Part shown: positions 33,384 through 45,964 of the stretch, piece by piece | How positions within the stretch are numbered: position 1 is the first letter of the stretch | How the letters are laid out: every line of letters begins with the position of its first letter | Origin: Basidiobolus meristosporus CBS 931.73 | Taxonomy: Eukaryota; Basidiobolomycota; Basidiobolomycetes; Basidiobolales; Basidiobolaceae | DNA: 64,000 nucleotides | Reading direction: 5' to 3' | Assembly: GCA_002104905.1 (NCBI GenBank) | Contig: MCFE01000122.1 | Coordinates: forward strand, 62,001-126,000 | Notes under the pieces: generated by a model | What the model was told of the DNA's origin: nothing | Seen by the model: the letters and a program-made list of their open reading frames with translations, nothing else | The model's database searches: none | Position numbers and translations under genes: made by a program

Positions 33384-36300
33384 AAAGTTGAGAGGGTTCT
33401 CCTGAATCTCTTTTCTTGTGATACCAATATCTTGATGGTTCAGTATTATCAGGAAGTCTTGCAAGCTTGAGTCTGTCCCTATGCACTAAGTCTTCCCGGA
33501 TATTACCTTGCTTGTCCACCAGTTGGTAAGTTGCAAATGGACATTCTCTGATGATCTTGAATGGTCCTGTCCATTGTGGCTCAAACTTCTTCCGAGTGTT
33601 GTTTCTTAGCAATACAAAGTTCCCAACTGTCAATGCTTCTGGTGCTATAGTCTTATCAAATCTCTGCTTCATCTTTTCTGCACTTTGAGATACTTTGGTC
33701 TGTGCCTCTTGACGTCTTTGTTCCAGTTGCTGGTGTCTACTTGGCTGACTGAGTTCATCTTCTAAGGTGTCTGTAAGCTTTGGTTGTGTGAGATCTCCTG
33801 GAATCCTTGGTTCACATCCATAAACTAAGTAAAATGGTGATTGCTGGGTGGTGTTGTGTACTCTGACTCTGCATGCAAAGAGTGCTTGGTCTATATACTC
33901 ATCCCATCTACTGACAACTCCATTTGCATACTTGGTCAGCATTTTTCCAAATAATCCATTAAACCGCTCAGTGACTCCATTAGTTCTGGGGTGATATGCC
34001 GAGGTTTTCAAGTGTCTGATCTGCTGCATTTCCAGGTAAGCCTCTAATGTCTTTGCCATAAAGTTTGCACCTCTATCGGATAAGATCTCCACAGGGCATC
34101 CAAACTTCATCAGGATCTCATGGTAAATGAAACTTGCAACTTCTTGTTCACTGGCTATTGGTACAGCTTTAGCAACTGGCCATTTAGTGGCATGGTCAAT
34201 TGCTACTAGGATCCAACGGTTGCATTTCCTGGTAGTTGGCAGTCTTCCAATAAAGTCAATTCCCCATCTCTCAAATGGTCTTACAGGCTCCAAAGGGAAG
34301 AGTTCGGCAATTCTTTGTGGCTGGCCTTGATTGATTTGGCAGTTTGGGCATGTTTTTACTAGCTTCTCAATGTCTTGTTTCATTCTGGGCCACCATGCTC
34401 TGGCTTTTACAAGGCTATAGGTTCCTTCAATCCCAAGATGTCCATATCCATTGTGTAGCTTATGTATTAAATCCAGGCGAGCAACATAAGGACAATAGGC
34501 AATAGGGCTTCCATCAACAATTCGGTAGAGTGTTTCATCCTGTACAACAAATTTGCTGGCTTCATCCCGGATTATCTTCTTGATATCTTCATCCACCTCA
34601 TTAGGAATGGCTTGGTCCTCCAAGTACTTTGGTAATAGGCTAGGCCAATCTGATTCATGCACCAAGTTGAGTTGTGCAACTTGATCTAATCTTGATAAGG
34701 CATCAGCAACCGTGTTGTTTTTTCCAGGGCAGTAGACAATCTCCAGGTCAAATTGCTGAATGTATTCACTCCATCTTGTCATTCTTCTAGAGAGTACCTT
34801 CTGAGTAAATATATACTTGAGGGAGGCATGATCAGTCTTCACAGTGCATTTGACTCCTTCAATATAGCATCTCCATGTCTTCAAACAGTGTATTATAGCA
34901 AGCATCTCCTTCTCATGGACTGGATAGTTTTGTTCTGCTGAGTTCAGTTTCTTGGATTCAAAGGCAACAGGGTAGTCCTTTCCCTCGTGTTCTTGGCTCA
35001 GCACTCCACCAATTGCATAATCTGAAGCATCTGTGCATAGAGTGAACTCTTTTCTGAAGTCTGGTATTCTTAAGCTTGGCAACTTAGCAAGTTCATTCTT
35101 TAGCGTCTGGAAGGCAGTCTCACAAGCTATGTCCCACTTGTAGGTATTGTCTTTCTTGAGGATATCAGTTAAAGGGGCTGCAATACTTGCAAATGACTTG
35201 ACAAATCTCCGATAATAGGAAACCATTCCAAGGAAGGATCTGAGTTCTGATATGCTATGGGGCTGCTTCAAATTCTTGATTACTTCCACCTTCTTGGGGT
35301 CTAAGGTTACTCCTGTGCTAGTCACTATGTGTCCCAGATATTCTACGTGTTCCTTGAAGAATTCACACTTGGCTAGCTTGCCATATAGCTTGTTCTCTCT
35401 TAGTTTCTTCAACACCTTTTCAATGTGTACCATGTGATCCTTTTCTGTCTTGCTGTATATCAATATGTCATCCAGGTAGATTATCACAAACTTGTCTAAG
35501 TACTCCTGAAAGACAGTCTGCATCAGCGTCATGAATGTTGCAGGGGCATTAGTGAGGCCAAAACTCATGACTAAGTACTCGTAATGTCCATATCTGGTCC
35601 TGAATGCTGTCTTAGGGATATCTTCTGGTTTTACCCTAATCTGGTTGTATCCTGACATGAGGTCAATCTTGCTGAAAATAGTGGCTCCATTAAGTTGGTC
35701 TAAAAGCTCATCAATCCGAGGTATGGGGTACTTATTCTTGACGGTAACTGAGTTCAGGGCTCTGTAGTCAATGCACATCCTAAGTGTTCCATCCTTCTTT
35801 TTCACAAAAAGCACTGGTGCTCCCCAAGGTGACTTGCTGGGCCTGATGTATCCTTGCTCCAATAGCTGATCAATTTGTTTCTTCATTTCCTCCAATTCCA
35901 ATGGACTCATTCTGTAAGGTGTCTTGCTCACTGGAGGGCTATCTCCTGTGTCAATGGCATGATCCACGTCTCTGACTGGTGGTAGGCTTACAAGCTCATC
36001 TGGAAACACGTCTGAATATTTCTTCAAGAGAGTCTGGACCTGCTGGGGTGCTGGGATAGAGGAATCCTCCTGTAATACTGCCATGAGGAACATCTGGGTA
36101 CCTTTTCTAAGTGCTCTACAGAACTGGGTCTTGCTAAGTTCACTTGTCTCACACACACTGGAATTGACCAAGTTGAAATCCAGCCTGGCAGGTAATAGCT
36201 CATAGGTCTTGTTGTCTTTTTGGATCTGAGTAGCATGGGTTCTCCAGTTGATTGATGGATTACGACAAAATAGCCAGGTTTTCCCAAGTACAAGGTCAAA

Positions 36301-37515
36301 CTTGCAGTTCCCAAATATATAAGCCTGTAGGTCTTCTTCATAGTCATTGATCTTCATTCTTACTGGCTGGGTAATACGGTTGATTATGTGGGAGTTCCCA
36401 TCAGCTGTGGAGACTGAAGTTGATTTGGTAGGTTCCGAGTTGATTCCAGCTTTCAAAGCAAATTGCTCTGACATGTACTCATGCGATGCTCCTGAGTCAA
36501 TCATGATCTTGGCAGGTACTCCATTGATTGCTCCATTCAGGTACAATAACTTCCCTGAGTTTGAAGTCATTTGGGACAAGTACTCTTCTGTCATATGGAA
36601 GGTGAGTTCCGAGTCTTCTTCAAGCTCATCTTCCTCATTATTGTGTTCATGGGATTCAATATGGTTGAAGGTTCTTGTTGGCTGGTGTCCATTTCTTCTC
36701 TGAGGGCAGTACTTTGCAATATGTCCCTGCTGGTGGCAATTGAAGCAAAGTCCTCTCTTCTTGCATTCTTCTGAGGAGGGATTCTTCTGCATAGCGTCTA
36801 TTTCCATTGGTACTGCTTCTGATTGTCTTCTTTCATAATGATTATAGCCTTTCTGACTAGTCACTGTAGGCTTCCCAACTCCAAACATAGCTGAGTCATA
36901 GTCAATGGCAATCTTGATGGCTTCTTCAATAGTCTGAGGTCTTCGGTAATTGACTTCCTTGCGAGTTCTTTCTTTCAACCCATCAATAAAGTATTCAACT
37001 TGATCCAAGGGGTCCATTCTTTCAATTTGTCCAAGTAGACATCTGTACTCATAGATGTATTCTTGCACCATTCCTTTCTGTCTGAGTGTCTTTAACTTCC
37101 TTCTTAGTAGTGTCTGCTGGTGTGGAGGTTCAAAAGCATCCTGAATTTCCGACACAAACTCATCCCAGGTAGAGATTGTAGAGCATCCCATCATAGTAGC
37201 TGACCTGATCTTGTTGTGGTACCACTGTAAAGCTGCATCTGCCAGGTAAGAAGCTGCATAATGCAACTTGCTCTCTGGAGCAATTCCTTTAGCTTTAAAA
37301 GCTTCTTCAATCTGAAAGAGCCAAGTTCCCAGGTTTTCATTGACTCTGCCATGGTACCGGTTGACCTTCACACTAAAGTTGCTCTTGATAGGGCTTTGCT
37401 GGCTCTGAGCCATGGTAGTCATTCCTTGTTGCTGTTGGCTGAGGATCTGGAGTAGCTGTTGCTGTTGGGCCAGGATTTGCTGCATGGCATTCTTCCATTC
37501 TTGATTGTCCGACAT
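33382..37515 (-). CDS. gag-pol: Gag-Pol polyprotein, 1377 aa, Ty3/gypsy
   Basis: A single ORF encodes the whole element. Gag has a Gln-rich start and a capsid-like region (residues ~50-210, [12 protein letters not shown]). The zinc knuckle [14 protein letters not shown] is near 256-270. Aspartic protease has [10 protein letters not shown] near 340. RT has YLDDILIYS near 683, RNase H has [11 protein letters not shown] near 827, and the integrase zinc finger (H..H..CPNCQ) ends near 1057. The integrase triad is D near 1085 (GIDFIGRLP), D near 1143 (LSDRGANF) and E near 1182 (GVTERFNG). No frameshift or stop separates Gag from Pol, as in Tf1-type elements. No chromodomain is visible at the C-terminus. 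It starts at the first ATG after the primer-binding site (MSDNQEW). Confidence 0.97.
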   Translation of the reverse strand: MSDNQEWKNAMQQILAQQQQLLQILSQQQQGMTTMAQSQQSPIKSNFSVKVNRYHGRVNENLGTWLFQIEEAFKAKGIAPESKLHYAASYLADAALQWYHNKIRSATMMGCSTISTWDEFVSEIQDAFEPPHQQTLLRRKLKTLRQKGMVQEYIYEYRCLLGQIERMDPLDQVEYFIDGLKERTRKEVNYRRPQTIEEAIKIAIDYDSAMFGVGKPTVTSQKGYNHYERRQSEAVPMEIDAMQKNPSSEECKKRGLCFNCHQQGHIAKYCPQRRNGHQPTRTFNHIESHEHNNEEDELEEDSELTFHMTEEYLSQMTSNSGKLLYLNGAINGVPAKIMIDSGASHEYMSEQFALKAGINSEPTKSTSVSTADGNSHIINRITQPVRMKINDYEEDLQAYIFGNCKFDLVLGKTWLFCRNPSINWRTHATQIQKDNKTYELLPARLDFNLVNSSVCETSELSKTQFCRALRKGTQMFLMAVLQEDSSIPAPQQVQTLLKKYSDVFPDELVSLPPVRDVDHAIDTGDSPPVSKTPYRMSPLELEEMKKQIDQLLEQGYIRPSKSPWGAPVLFVKKKDGTLRMCIDYRALNSVTVKNKYPIPRIDELLDQLNGATIFSKIDLMSGYNQIRVKPEDIPKTAFRTRYGHYEYLVMSFGLTNAPATFMTLMQTVFQEYLDKFVIIYLDDILIYSKTEKDHMVHIEKVLKKLRENKLYGKLAKCEFFKEHVEYLGHIVTSTGVTLDPKKVEVIKNLKQPHSISELRSFLGMVSYYRRFVKSFASIAAPLTDILKKDNTYKWDIACETAFQTLKNELAKLPSLRIPDFRKEFTLCTDASDYAIGGVLSQEHEGKDYPVAFESKKLNSAEQNYPVHEKEMLAIIHCLKTWRCYIEGVKCTVKTDHASLKYIFTQKVLSRRMTRWSEYIQQFDLEIVYCPGKNNTVADALSRLDQVAQLNLVHESDWPSLLPKYLEDQAIPNEVDEDIKKIIRDEASKFVVQDETLYRIVDGSPIAYCPYVARLDLIHKLHNGYGHLGIEGTYSLVKARAWWPRMKQDIEKLVKTCPNCQINQGQPQRIAELFPLEPVRPFERWGIDFIGRLPTTRKCNRWILVAIDHATKWPVAKAVPIASEQEVASFIYHEILMKFGCPVEILSDRGANFMAKTLEAYLEMQQIRHLKTSAYHPRTNGVTERFNGLFGKMLTKYANGVVSRWDEYIDQALFACRVRVHNTTQQSPFYLVYGCEPRIPGDLTQPKLTDTLEDELSQPSRHQQLEQRRQEAQTKVSQSAEKMKQRFDKTIAPEALTVGNFVLLRNNTRKKFEPQWTGPFKIIRECPFATYQLVDKQGNIREDLVHRDRLKLARLPDNTEPSRYWYHKKRDSGEPSQL

Positions 37516-37555
37516 CTTGAGGGTGGTTTCTTCTTTCTTCAGGAGGGAGGTTTCT

Positions 37556-37573
37556 GGTTATCGCTGCTACCAA
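37556..37573 (-). promoter_or_regulatory. Primer-binding site of the intact gypsy element
   Basis: The minus strand next to the 5' LTR reads TTGGTAGCAGCGATAACC. TGGTAGCAG fits the 3' end of an initiator Met tRNA (..CUGCUACCA), as in many retroelements. The match beyond nine bases is uncertain. Confidence 0.55.
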
Positions 37574-37941
37574 TGTTACAAGTCTTGGTATAAGAGTTGT
37601 AGAGGAATAGGGAGTTTAGCTAGTATTGTATTCACTAAAACTTGAACTGATTTTTATTGAGGTTCCAGCAGCTCCTTATATACATTTTGCCAGATCAATT
37701 GCTGACTAATTGTATTTCCTAATGTAGGTTGTGGCTGATGACTCATTTGATTGCATCATCATCACCCAATAAGATCCTACTTAATATATCTATTTCTGTC
37801 TGATAAGGATCTGCTGATTCATTTGCTGACTAATGCTACTGATTTCATAGATAATACTGATGTACTGATAACCTAAACATATACTAACTGATTTGACTAA
37901 AAACTGATCTAACTTAAACATTCAAGCGGCAGATCATAACA
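37574..37941 (-). repeat. Intact gypsy 5' LTR
   Basis: 368 bp, identical to 33004-33371. It should carry promoter and polyadenylation signals, but I cannot place a definite TATA box. Confidence 0.96.
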
Positions 37942-38297
37942 GTATACCATGTACAAGCACTTAGGTTCTTGTTTGTATGAGTTCCAAATTGACATATGTA
38001 GGAGTTGGACTGTACCAAGGTGAAGCCCAACATACTTTGGTAAAGTCCTCCTTATGAGCATCAGTGGCCTGACACATGCAAGCCCACCTTGCATTACTTA
38101 ACTGATTACCTGGACATTGAGGCTGCTTAGCTTCTTAATGCCAAAGGTGTAGGAACCTCTATGTGCTCATCTGTGCTGAGTATCTTCCAACTCTTCTATA
38201 CTATTCATTATTTGCAAACACATCACAGCCACAATTGACACAAAGGTTATTTTATGATCAGAACGGTGTTAAGTAGCACTTAAACTTGAGATATCCC
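37942..38297 (-). pseudogene. tnp2 3' end fragment
   Basis: Reverse complement of the tnp2 tail and 3' flank at 54830-55030 (the GCATTACTTAACTGATTACC region includes the stop codon). The intact gypsy inserted at its right-hand flank. It is truncated at 38297 by the end of another CACTA element. Confidence 0.65.
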
Positions 38298-38476
38298 TTG
38301 AAAGATAATTTGGTCCCATAAGTGCATCCAATCTATATCCACTGTCTGGATCCTATGATGAGTCTATCATAACACTGGCAGCTTAGCATTATTGGCACTC
38401 TACACAGTTTTTTGACAGGATTCTGATGGAATTTTGCTGATTTTACTGCCAAATAACGTTAAAAAATGGATGTTAT
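38298..38476 (+). other. CACTA-like left terminus
   Basis: CCCTTGAAAGATAATTTGGTCCCA at 38297-38320 is a diverged form of element E's left terminal repeat (CCCTATGAAAAATAATTTGG). The following non-coding stretch contains GGATCC and resembles E's subterminal region. The coding copy that follows reads on the minus strand. Confidence 0.6.
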
Positions 38477-39477
38477 TTAAGCATACTTTTGACAAGAATT
38501 GGAGATTTTGGCTCTGCTTGTAACATGCACACAAGGAAGCGGCTGTTTTCTAGCCATGGTGCCCTTGTTCTTCTGCCTTTGATTGTTTCTGCTGTTCTCA
38601 AGATACTTTTTTAGCATTCCAATGCTGGCCCAAAAACTGTTTGCCCATTTGAATCCAGGATAATAAATATGGAGCAAGTTAAGTGCATTTTGCTTGGCCT
38701 TGAGTTCCTGACAGTCCCATAGTATGCTGGCCTTAAGGTGATGGCATGCCACACTTCCAACAGCCTCTTGAATATTAGCCTACTCTTTACTAATGCACTC
38801 AACTGCATTAAAGATCTTCATGTCTTTTGATCATTAGGCTTTGATATAAGCACCACATTGTCTCCCACCCATGCTGTAATAGGTTTTTCTGTGGGCTTTA
38901 TCATTGGGCATGGCTGTTAGCTTCAAAGACTCTATGTTGTTCCTCTGTTGTTACATTGGGAAATGGATCAATTTTGGCTGTGACATTGAGCTACTTAAGT
39001 TCCTTCTTTGCAGCACAGATACTGCTTTCTCTACCTGGGATATTGATTGCTTTACACATATTTTCTGCTCATACCTTTTCAGGACTAACTTCTAATTTCT
39101 CTGGGCCAGTGCATCTATCTCATCAACCACTGTACCTAATTGCTTATCAATGCTTTGGTATGAGCTGACAACATACTTGCTAATATGGGTGGTGGTGATG
39201 TTATTATGGCCACATGCTGGCCTTCAACTGAAGGTACTGCACTTGCCACACTCTCATCTGCCTGGGCATAATGGTCAGCTTGCAGCTCCACAGAGGTTCT
39301 CAAGTGCCTACTTGACAGAGAGCCTGAGGAGTCTGCATTGTTACCTTCAGTGGGTACACTGTTAACTTGGTCTTTTTTGGATATAGACCTGCTTGTTGCA
39401 CTGAATCTCAAAGCAAGCTGTTGTCCAGCCATTCTTCTGCTGCTGTCAGCAGTAAGGTTTGGTTGGGAATCAGACAA
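38477..39477 (-). pseudogene. CACTA companion gene, N-terminal half
   Basis: Reverse-strand frame 39136-39477 (113 aa) matches the companion N-terminus (SQPNLTADSSRRMAGQQLAL and PPILASMLSAHTK). Pieces at 38477-38808 match the AVRSLAHHHLKAS and YPGFKQAN segments. The coiled-coil region lies between them in shifted frames. The 3' half, including the repeat region, is deleted. It is divergent from the tnp2 copy at 39729. Confidence 0.8.
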
Positions 39478-39728
39478 CTTTGCTTAATTCTTTGGTGGCA
39501 TACATATGGAAGTGAGTAAAGCCAAAGGGGAAATAGTGTTACATACAAGTGAGTATGTGGTAACACAACTTTGCTTATAATGCTTGTTATGGAGGGTCAT
39601 CATTGAATTTTACATTCATGTAGGTGCAATGTCTCAAATACAAGACTGTCTTAAATTCACATGAGCACAGACCAAAAAGTGACTTAACAGCATTACATTC
39701 TAAAAGGTCAAACTGTTTGCCCCATGGA

Positions 39729-41940
39729 CAAGACTACTTTGACTTAACACTGTAAGAGAAGAGAAAAAAGACCATGTGGCTATTGTAGCAAGCCTTTCAG
39801 CCATGAAGCACACAGACAGCTTAGAAAGTATTACAAGGTCCATTGCCAGTGTTTTGCAGCACAAGTCATATTTGACCATTCATCAGTACTACTATACCAA
39901 CAATATGTTGCTGACCTGTTGATACTTTTATATTGGCACCTGGCAATCTTTGTTACCTTGCACAAAAAGAGTCTAGTGAGTTGGTGATGCCTTTAGGCTC
40001 ACCTCAGCCTTCTGATTAAAGCATGCAGATTTATATCTCACTGATAGATTGAGAGCCTATTTCCCCTAACAGCAGTATCACATATAAGCCCAGTCAAATC
40101 CCAATAGGTCATGAGACAACACCTATGGAAACAAGGACTAAGGGTACTTTATGGAGCCAAGTAAGCCCAGTGATCCATCTACTGGTGGATGATGTAATGT
40201 TGTGGCTACGGAAGTGGCACTTTACCACTAATATCCATAATGGGGGCTTCAAAGATTTACTACTACTTCTTGCCAAAATCATTCCAGGATGCAACTTACC
40301 ATGTACATGGTGCAAGTGGACAACTGCCATGTGGCTGGCATCATATGACCCAGAGACTGTCCTGATTCCAGCATGTGTTAACAGTTGCATGGCATTCACA
40401 TCCAAAAATGTCACCATTGCAATGTGACCAAATTGTCCAGAATCCACCACCATTGGGGGAAAACATTGTTCACACTCCAGATACATTCTGGTAATATGCC
40501 AACTAAAGAAGATGATGCAGTCCAACAAGTACTGTGAAGCTATACAGCACTGCACTCAGTGTCAATCAAGTGCTAACATATACAGTATATTTGATTGCAC
40601 AGATTAAAACAGCTAAGAAGTAAGGGCTACTCTGAAGGTATGTATGAACATGCATTTGCCTTGTCACTTGATGGATTCTCATTAAACAAGTACTCTACCA
40701 GCAAATCCTGCTGGCCACTGATGCTCATCAACCAGAAGCTACCACCTATCCTATGGTATCAGAGCAAAAATCTGATGGTAGTCTCACTAGTATCTGGGCC
40801 TAAATCACTGTCCAACTTGGATGGCTACCTGTATTCATTGCTGAATGAATCTTGTATGCTTTCCAGCAGTATGACAGTAAATGACCATCATGTCAAAGCA
40901 CATTTTATTATCTGCATTGGAGATACTCCAGCCATCAGCAAGAAAGTCAGCTTTACTGGGCACAATGGATGGTATTGCTGTCAGATGTGTGAGATTCCAG
41001 GTATTTACTCCATAATACATGTACATTATTATTACCCAGGCACAAACACTAAGAACATCATCTTCCTACAAAGAGAACATACAGAAGTGTGCATGCTATT
41101 GCAGCAAAGTTGTCAATCTATAAGCCATTGGCCAGAACATGGAACCAACTGGAAAACAGGGACACTTAAGATAGAGGAATTGGTTGGAGCAAAAGCTTTC
41201 CACTAGGAGCAATACATTTGCTTTTCAACAATATCCCTATACTGATGGCCAAGGTGTACATGAGGCATTTCAAGCTAAATTTGCCCTTCAAGATAACAGA
41301 GAAATTAGAGGGAACTGGCAAGATTTTACAAAGTATCCACTACCCTAGGTACTCCTCACTGGCTCCAATCAATATGCATAAGCATATGCAACAATACAAA
41401 TGCAAAAACTGGATGAGCTGACTATTTATTTATTCAAGTGGCATTGTGAAGCCATTCCTACTAAGTGTACAGTGGAAGCACTGGGAGTCATATGTGGACA
41501 TTTTAGGAATATTTATCCTGAAGTGGACCACCAATGCCAACTTGACACACCTACATCTGCTGTGCAAGGAGTTTGTAACAGGATTTGAGCAGCTATATTA
41601 CAAACATAAAGCTGAATGTGTAAATCTCTGCCACTACTGTACCCATTCTCTACTCCATCTTGCTTGGTGTGTGCAGAATATTGGGCCTTGCTTCACCTTT
41701 TGGGTGTTTCCTATGGAGCAGATGCATGGAGAGACAGGAAGACAAGTCAAGTTGCAGGTACTACCATATCCCAATCTCATCAATAATATGACCTTCAAGT
41801 CCATCATGAATGTGATGACTTGGTATATGGAGGACAGCCAGGAGGAGTTGGAAAATGCTGAGGACAGATGTGCACATAGAGAAAACTATGCCTATGGCAT
41901 TAAGAAGCTAAGTAGCCCCAATGCATGGGTAATCAGTTAA
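39729..41940 (+). pseudogene. tnp2 transposase relic, full length but broken
   Basis: Starts ATGGACAAGACTACTTTGACT and hits TAA at codon 8, where element E has CAA. The zinc finger region (CGYC..H..H) follows in frame. The 203-aa open piece 40595-41206 contains FSLNKYSTSKSCWPLMLI, VSGPKSLSNLDGYLYSLL and the zinc ribbon GHNGWYCCQMCEIPGIYS. The final open piece 41446-41940 ends with the same stop context as E. Several frameshifts near 40080, 40580 and 41210. Confidence 0.85.
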
Positions 41941-42660
41941 GTAATGCAAAGTTAGTTTGGGTGCAACAAGTAACTAATTTTTATTAGTAAGGCTGTGCCA
42001 AAGTATGCCAGGTTTCTCTTGGTCACAAGCCAGCTTCTACACCATTCAATACAGAATTCACACAAACAAGAGCCAGAGTGCACCTATAAGGAGGACTAGA
42101 ATCTAGCAGGGAGAAGGAATATATTGCTTAAATACCAAAAAGTTATTTATGGATATTCAGGAGGTATTAATGGCAGAAGTGGCAACAACCAAGCATTTGT
42201 TTGCATGATATATATGTTACCAGCAGTACTAGGTATATAGCAGCTTTGCAAGTATCACACTAAAAAGCTGCAAAGGTGAGGTGATAGAAGTATGTTAATT
42301 GTGGCAGGTGTGCACATTTGTAGAGGTTAGCAAGCAGGAGGCCATGGTTTTTTTTTGATTTGAATTCTATGGAATACTCAGGGCTGTAGTGGGTAAGCAG
42401 ATAAACAGGGGTGATTCAACAATGCAATATACAAATTGCATGAGGGGAGGTAGAACAAGGAAATACCACTTGGTTAATTGGTACTGTAGGATGGCACAGA
42501 ACTAGCTGTAGGCTGCAATACTGCCGTAATAATGCCATTGTAGACTTGCAAGGAGGCCATCTAAACACCTTCAGGTTTTTTGTCATATAAGGCACTGGAT
42601 GTACTAGCCAGTTAGCTAACTCTTCCTTATTTGGAAGTCACTATCATTGCTGAGAAAATA
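41941..42660 (+). other. CACTA-like 3' flank, no gene
   Basis: Matches the ~640-bp non-coding segment between tnp2 and the left end of element E (reverse of 54259-54900) and the regions at 2199-2740 and 61450-62330. It contains a T-tract near 42350. A terminal repeat is not recognisable before the minisatellite begins. Confidence 0.6.
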
Positions 42661-42680
42661 TTCCCTAATATGGAAATTCT

Positions 42681-43463
42681 GAACTCCCCTTTAACCTAAA
42701 GGGATGTGTTGTAGAAGTCTCTAAAGGAGTCTTTAGACCTAAAGGGGAGTCTAAAGGGGTGTCTTTAGAGTAAAGGGGCTTTTTGTAGTGGTGTCATGAT
42801 TGCATGACATCCCTGGTCTCCAATTATCTAGCCAAATCAAGTCAGCAAAGAAATCCCAGTTCTGTCTAGATAGTTCTACTACATTCTGGCAACTTCTTGA
42901 AAGCTCCAAGTCAATGATACACAATGGAACATTCTATGGAAGCTTCCCATTAGAGTTTATGTAGTCCCATGCCATATATGGTAACTACATGTCACATGAC
43001 CTAGTCACATGATCAGCTGACCCCTGACATATCTCCATGTGATATTCCAGTGTGTCCTTTAGTATATTCTATCTTGGCACACTTAATGTGCCTCACCCCA
43101 GAACCCCATTAGTATTAGCCAATATCTCTTGGCATCCATATTGCCAAAGAGTATATATAGTCCTATCCCCCCTTATGTATTTCTCAGTCTGATAAACACA
43201 GGTCTTGAATAAACAGTCTTGCCTTGGAAATCCACCTTGCCTTGTTGATCCACACCTAAGTCCTTTCCTGGTCCTGCCTTGCCTAGCTCTACTCTCCTGC
43301 CTTGTGTCTATTCACAATAAGTGGTCTCTAAAGTGGACTTTACACTAGGGGGTGCCTAAAAGGGCTTCTTTAGAGTAAAGGGGTTTCTTAAAGGGGTCTT
43401 TAGACTAAAGGGGTGTCTAAAGGGGTGTCTTAAGAGTAAAGGGGTTTCTTAGAGGGGACTTTT
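42681..43463. repeat. Palindromic minisatellite (CTTTAG/CTAAAGGGG units)
   Basis: Irregular short repeats built from CTTTAGAGTAAAGGGG, TCTAAAGGGGTGTCT and related words, about 110 bp on the left and 140 bp on the right of a 528-bp solo LTR. Many units are self-complementary around TTTAG..CTAAA, for instance CCCTTTAACCTAAAGGG at the left edge. No coding potential. No relative is seen elsewhere in the window. Confidence 0.8.
42792..43319 (+). mobile_element. Solo LTR, ~529-bp family, copy 2
   Basis: Begins TGTCATGATTGCATGAC, 528 bp, flanked by AGTGG (42787-42791, 43320-43324). Same family as 9733-10261, including the AGTATATATAGTCC TATA-like box and TTGAATAAACAG signal. It lies inside the minisatellite. 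Confidence 0.87.
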
Positions 43464-44110
43464 CCAACAGAGAAGTGGTAGTTTCTTGCAGAACTTAGAT
43501 TGGATTCTTGTGAGCTTTGCAGTCTCTTTACTGATATAATACCAATCAAAGTCAGAATACTCAACAGTGCAAGTAATGCAGGGGAAGTCTTGTGATCTTT
43601 AAACTTGTAATCATAGTGTGGAGATTCTGGAAAGAGAGGCTCTCGTTTTATTTTTCAGCTGGGGAAGTCGTATATATGAAAATTCTGAAGGATCAAAGTT
43701 TTTGGGCAATTGCGCAAGCCCTACACAGCAGTGCAGATCAGACATAGGTGCAGCACCTGTAAAGATTTCACGTGATTTGCTTGGCTGGTTCAAAAGTTAC
43801 ATCTGATCAAAGTCACCATAGTAATCCTAGCAATAATGTATAGTATATACAATAATTGGACTCTTTTGGTCATAACTCCTTAAGTACTGCTTCAAATGAG
43901 CTGTAATTTGAAACATGTGTTGGCTAATAGTGTTCTGTACAACATAAAATTCTTGGGTGGATTGCTTGTCAGGGTCTGGAGCATTTGTTTTTCAAAGTTG
44001 GAAACTCTTGATCTTTCACTGGTGTGTTACAATAACAAAAAGCAAAAGAAAGAAATGAGTGCAATATTGGTTTAGAGATATTGTAGTAATGGAATACTTT
44101 CCATTACCAC
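43464..44110. other. Unassigned sequence between repeats
   Basis: No gene or known repeat recognised. Short open frames on both strands near 43611-43806 overlap each other and show no motif. It may be host DNA or a very old element. Confidence 0.4.
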
Positions 44111-45770
44111 AGAGCATGTGTGCAAAGCTTGGGGCTGCTTGGACAACTTTGAGAATTTTTATCTTCTGGGTACCTGATATTTTAGTTAAAATGTTCTAAG
44201 TTATTCCCAATAAGGAATCAGGTCAGTATTCTCTAAGATTTGAATAAATGATCTTAGCAGTTAAGTAAGGTGAATATTTAGGTGGATTACAAACTTTTAC
44301 AACACTCCCACTCAACTAAATGTTCATGCTGACTAGTTCCAATTTTTTCCCAAGATATTCAAACTTGTCTCTAGCAAAGGGTTGGGTGAGTGTGTCTGCA
44401 AATATTTTGTCAATAGGACAGTAAGCTAAGCTAACTAAGTTATTCTCTATAGCTTCTTATGTGAAGTGATGTCTAATACCTAAGTGCATAGTTTTAGTAT
44501 GAAAAGCAGAATCTTTACCTAATTGTATACATCCTTGATTATCTTGAGATAAAGTAAAAGAAGTTTTGTGACATAGACCTAGGTCTCTAAAAAGCTTCCT
44601 TAACTACATCACTTTTTTTGTAGCTTTATAGGCTGCCATATATTCTGCCTCTGTGGTAGAAAGTGCTATGGTTGGTTGCTTTCATGAATTCCATGAAATT
44701 GCCACTTTACAGTAAAGGAAGGTGTATCCTGTGGTGAATCTTCTGTATTCTAAACTTGATCCCCAATCAGCATCAGGGTACCCCACTGGACCCTGTTCTG
44801 AGCTTTTTTAATTGAATCTTAAGCAGATATTGGCAGCTCCTTTTAGGTATCTAAAAATCTGTTCAACTGCTGCAATATGATCAGATCAATAGTTCTGATT
44901 GTGCCAGCTGCCAACTCCCACTGAATATGAGATATCCAGACTTGCTCCATACATGCTGCACATCAGACTGCTGACTATAGATTGATTCAGAAACTCAGGG
45001 CTTTCAGATGGTACCAAGCTCTCATGATTTGGTTAAGTTTTGAACAAGTTAAGATTTGTCTCCATTGGGGTTGCTGCTGGTTTACAGTCTTCCATTTTGT
45101 ACTTCTTTAGTATATCTTGAATAGATTTGGATTGGCTTGCGGTAATAGTCCGGGCACTTCTGTCTATGCAGAACTTAATCCCTAAGTAGTAACTGAGTTC
45201 TTCTAGATCAGACATCATGAACTCTTCAGATAGGCAGGATTTGTCTCTTCCAATGTTTCTAGGTTTTTGGCTGCTATAATAAGATCATCCACATATAGAG
45301 CTAATAGAACTGGTTTTGCTCTATCTGGCTTATAGTAAATACTATAGTCAGCATTACTCCATTTGAAACTCAAAGTTTGCAAATAGGAATCTATCTTGCA
45401 ATTCCAGGCTCTTGGTGATTGTTTGAGACCATATGGTGACTTTTTAGGCTTGCAGATCAAATGGGGGTTATCTTGGTCAACAAACCCATCAGGCTGGTCT
45501 ATATACACCTCCTCATCAAGTTTTTCATTCAGAAATGCAGCTTTTACATCCATTTGATGAATAAAAGACTTATATTTGGCTGCAATAGTCAATATTAATC
45601 TGATGGAATTAAACTTGGCTACCGGTGCAATGGTCTCAAAATAGTCAAGTCCTTTTGTTTGAGAGTATCCTTTGGCTACAAGTCTTGCTTTGTATCTTTC
45701 AATTGTACCATCAGCCGTGTATTTTGTCTTGAAGACCCATCTGCATCCAATTGATTTTTGGTCTTCCATT
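44111..45770 (-). mobile_element. Ty1/copia fragment C1 (3' part)
   Basis: Left end is a truncated 3' LTR (44111-44304, same family as A, ending TTTTACAACA). Then come RNase H and RT on the minus strand. RT pieces are 45215-45769 (QKSIGCRWVFKTKY, LLALYVDDLIIAAKN, catalytic YVDD retained) and 45033-45218 (YYLGIKFCIDRS). Premature stops and frameshifts are frequent in RNase H. At 45770 it joins C2 in the middle of RT, so the rest of the element is missing. Confidence 0.85.
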
Positions 45771-45964
45771 TGATGCCTCTTTAGTATATCTTAAATATAC
45801 TTAAGCTGACTTGGGTGATAATCTGGGTACTTCTGTCTATGAAGAACCTTATCCCTAAGTTGTAACTGAGTTCTCCCAGATTGGGCATCTTGAATTCTTT
45901 AGATAGGCTGGATTTAGTCAATTCCAATGACTCTAGGTTATTGGCGGCTATAATAAGATCACCA

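Larger units (their letters stand above)
33004..37941 (-). mobile_element. Intact Ty3/gypsy retrotransposon
   Basis: 4938 bp. The two 368-bp LTRs are identical as read, and the flanks carry a 4-bp duplication GTAT (33000-33003, 37942-37945). One continuous Gag-Pol ORF fills the interior, with a leader of only 58 bp. Identical LTRs and an open polyprotein show a very recent insertion, probably still able to transpose. CpG dinucleotides are much more common here than in the surrounding relics. Confidence 0.97.

Noticed and set aside
33382-37515. Antisense ORFs of 60-118 aa within the gypsy element as separate genes
   Set aside because: They are shadows of the Gag-Pol frame with no motifs or starts in a sensible context.
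42681-43463. CRISPR array or telomeric repeat
   Set aside because: Units are irregular with no constant spacer length, and the words do not match known telomere repeats despite the G-runs.
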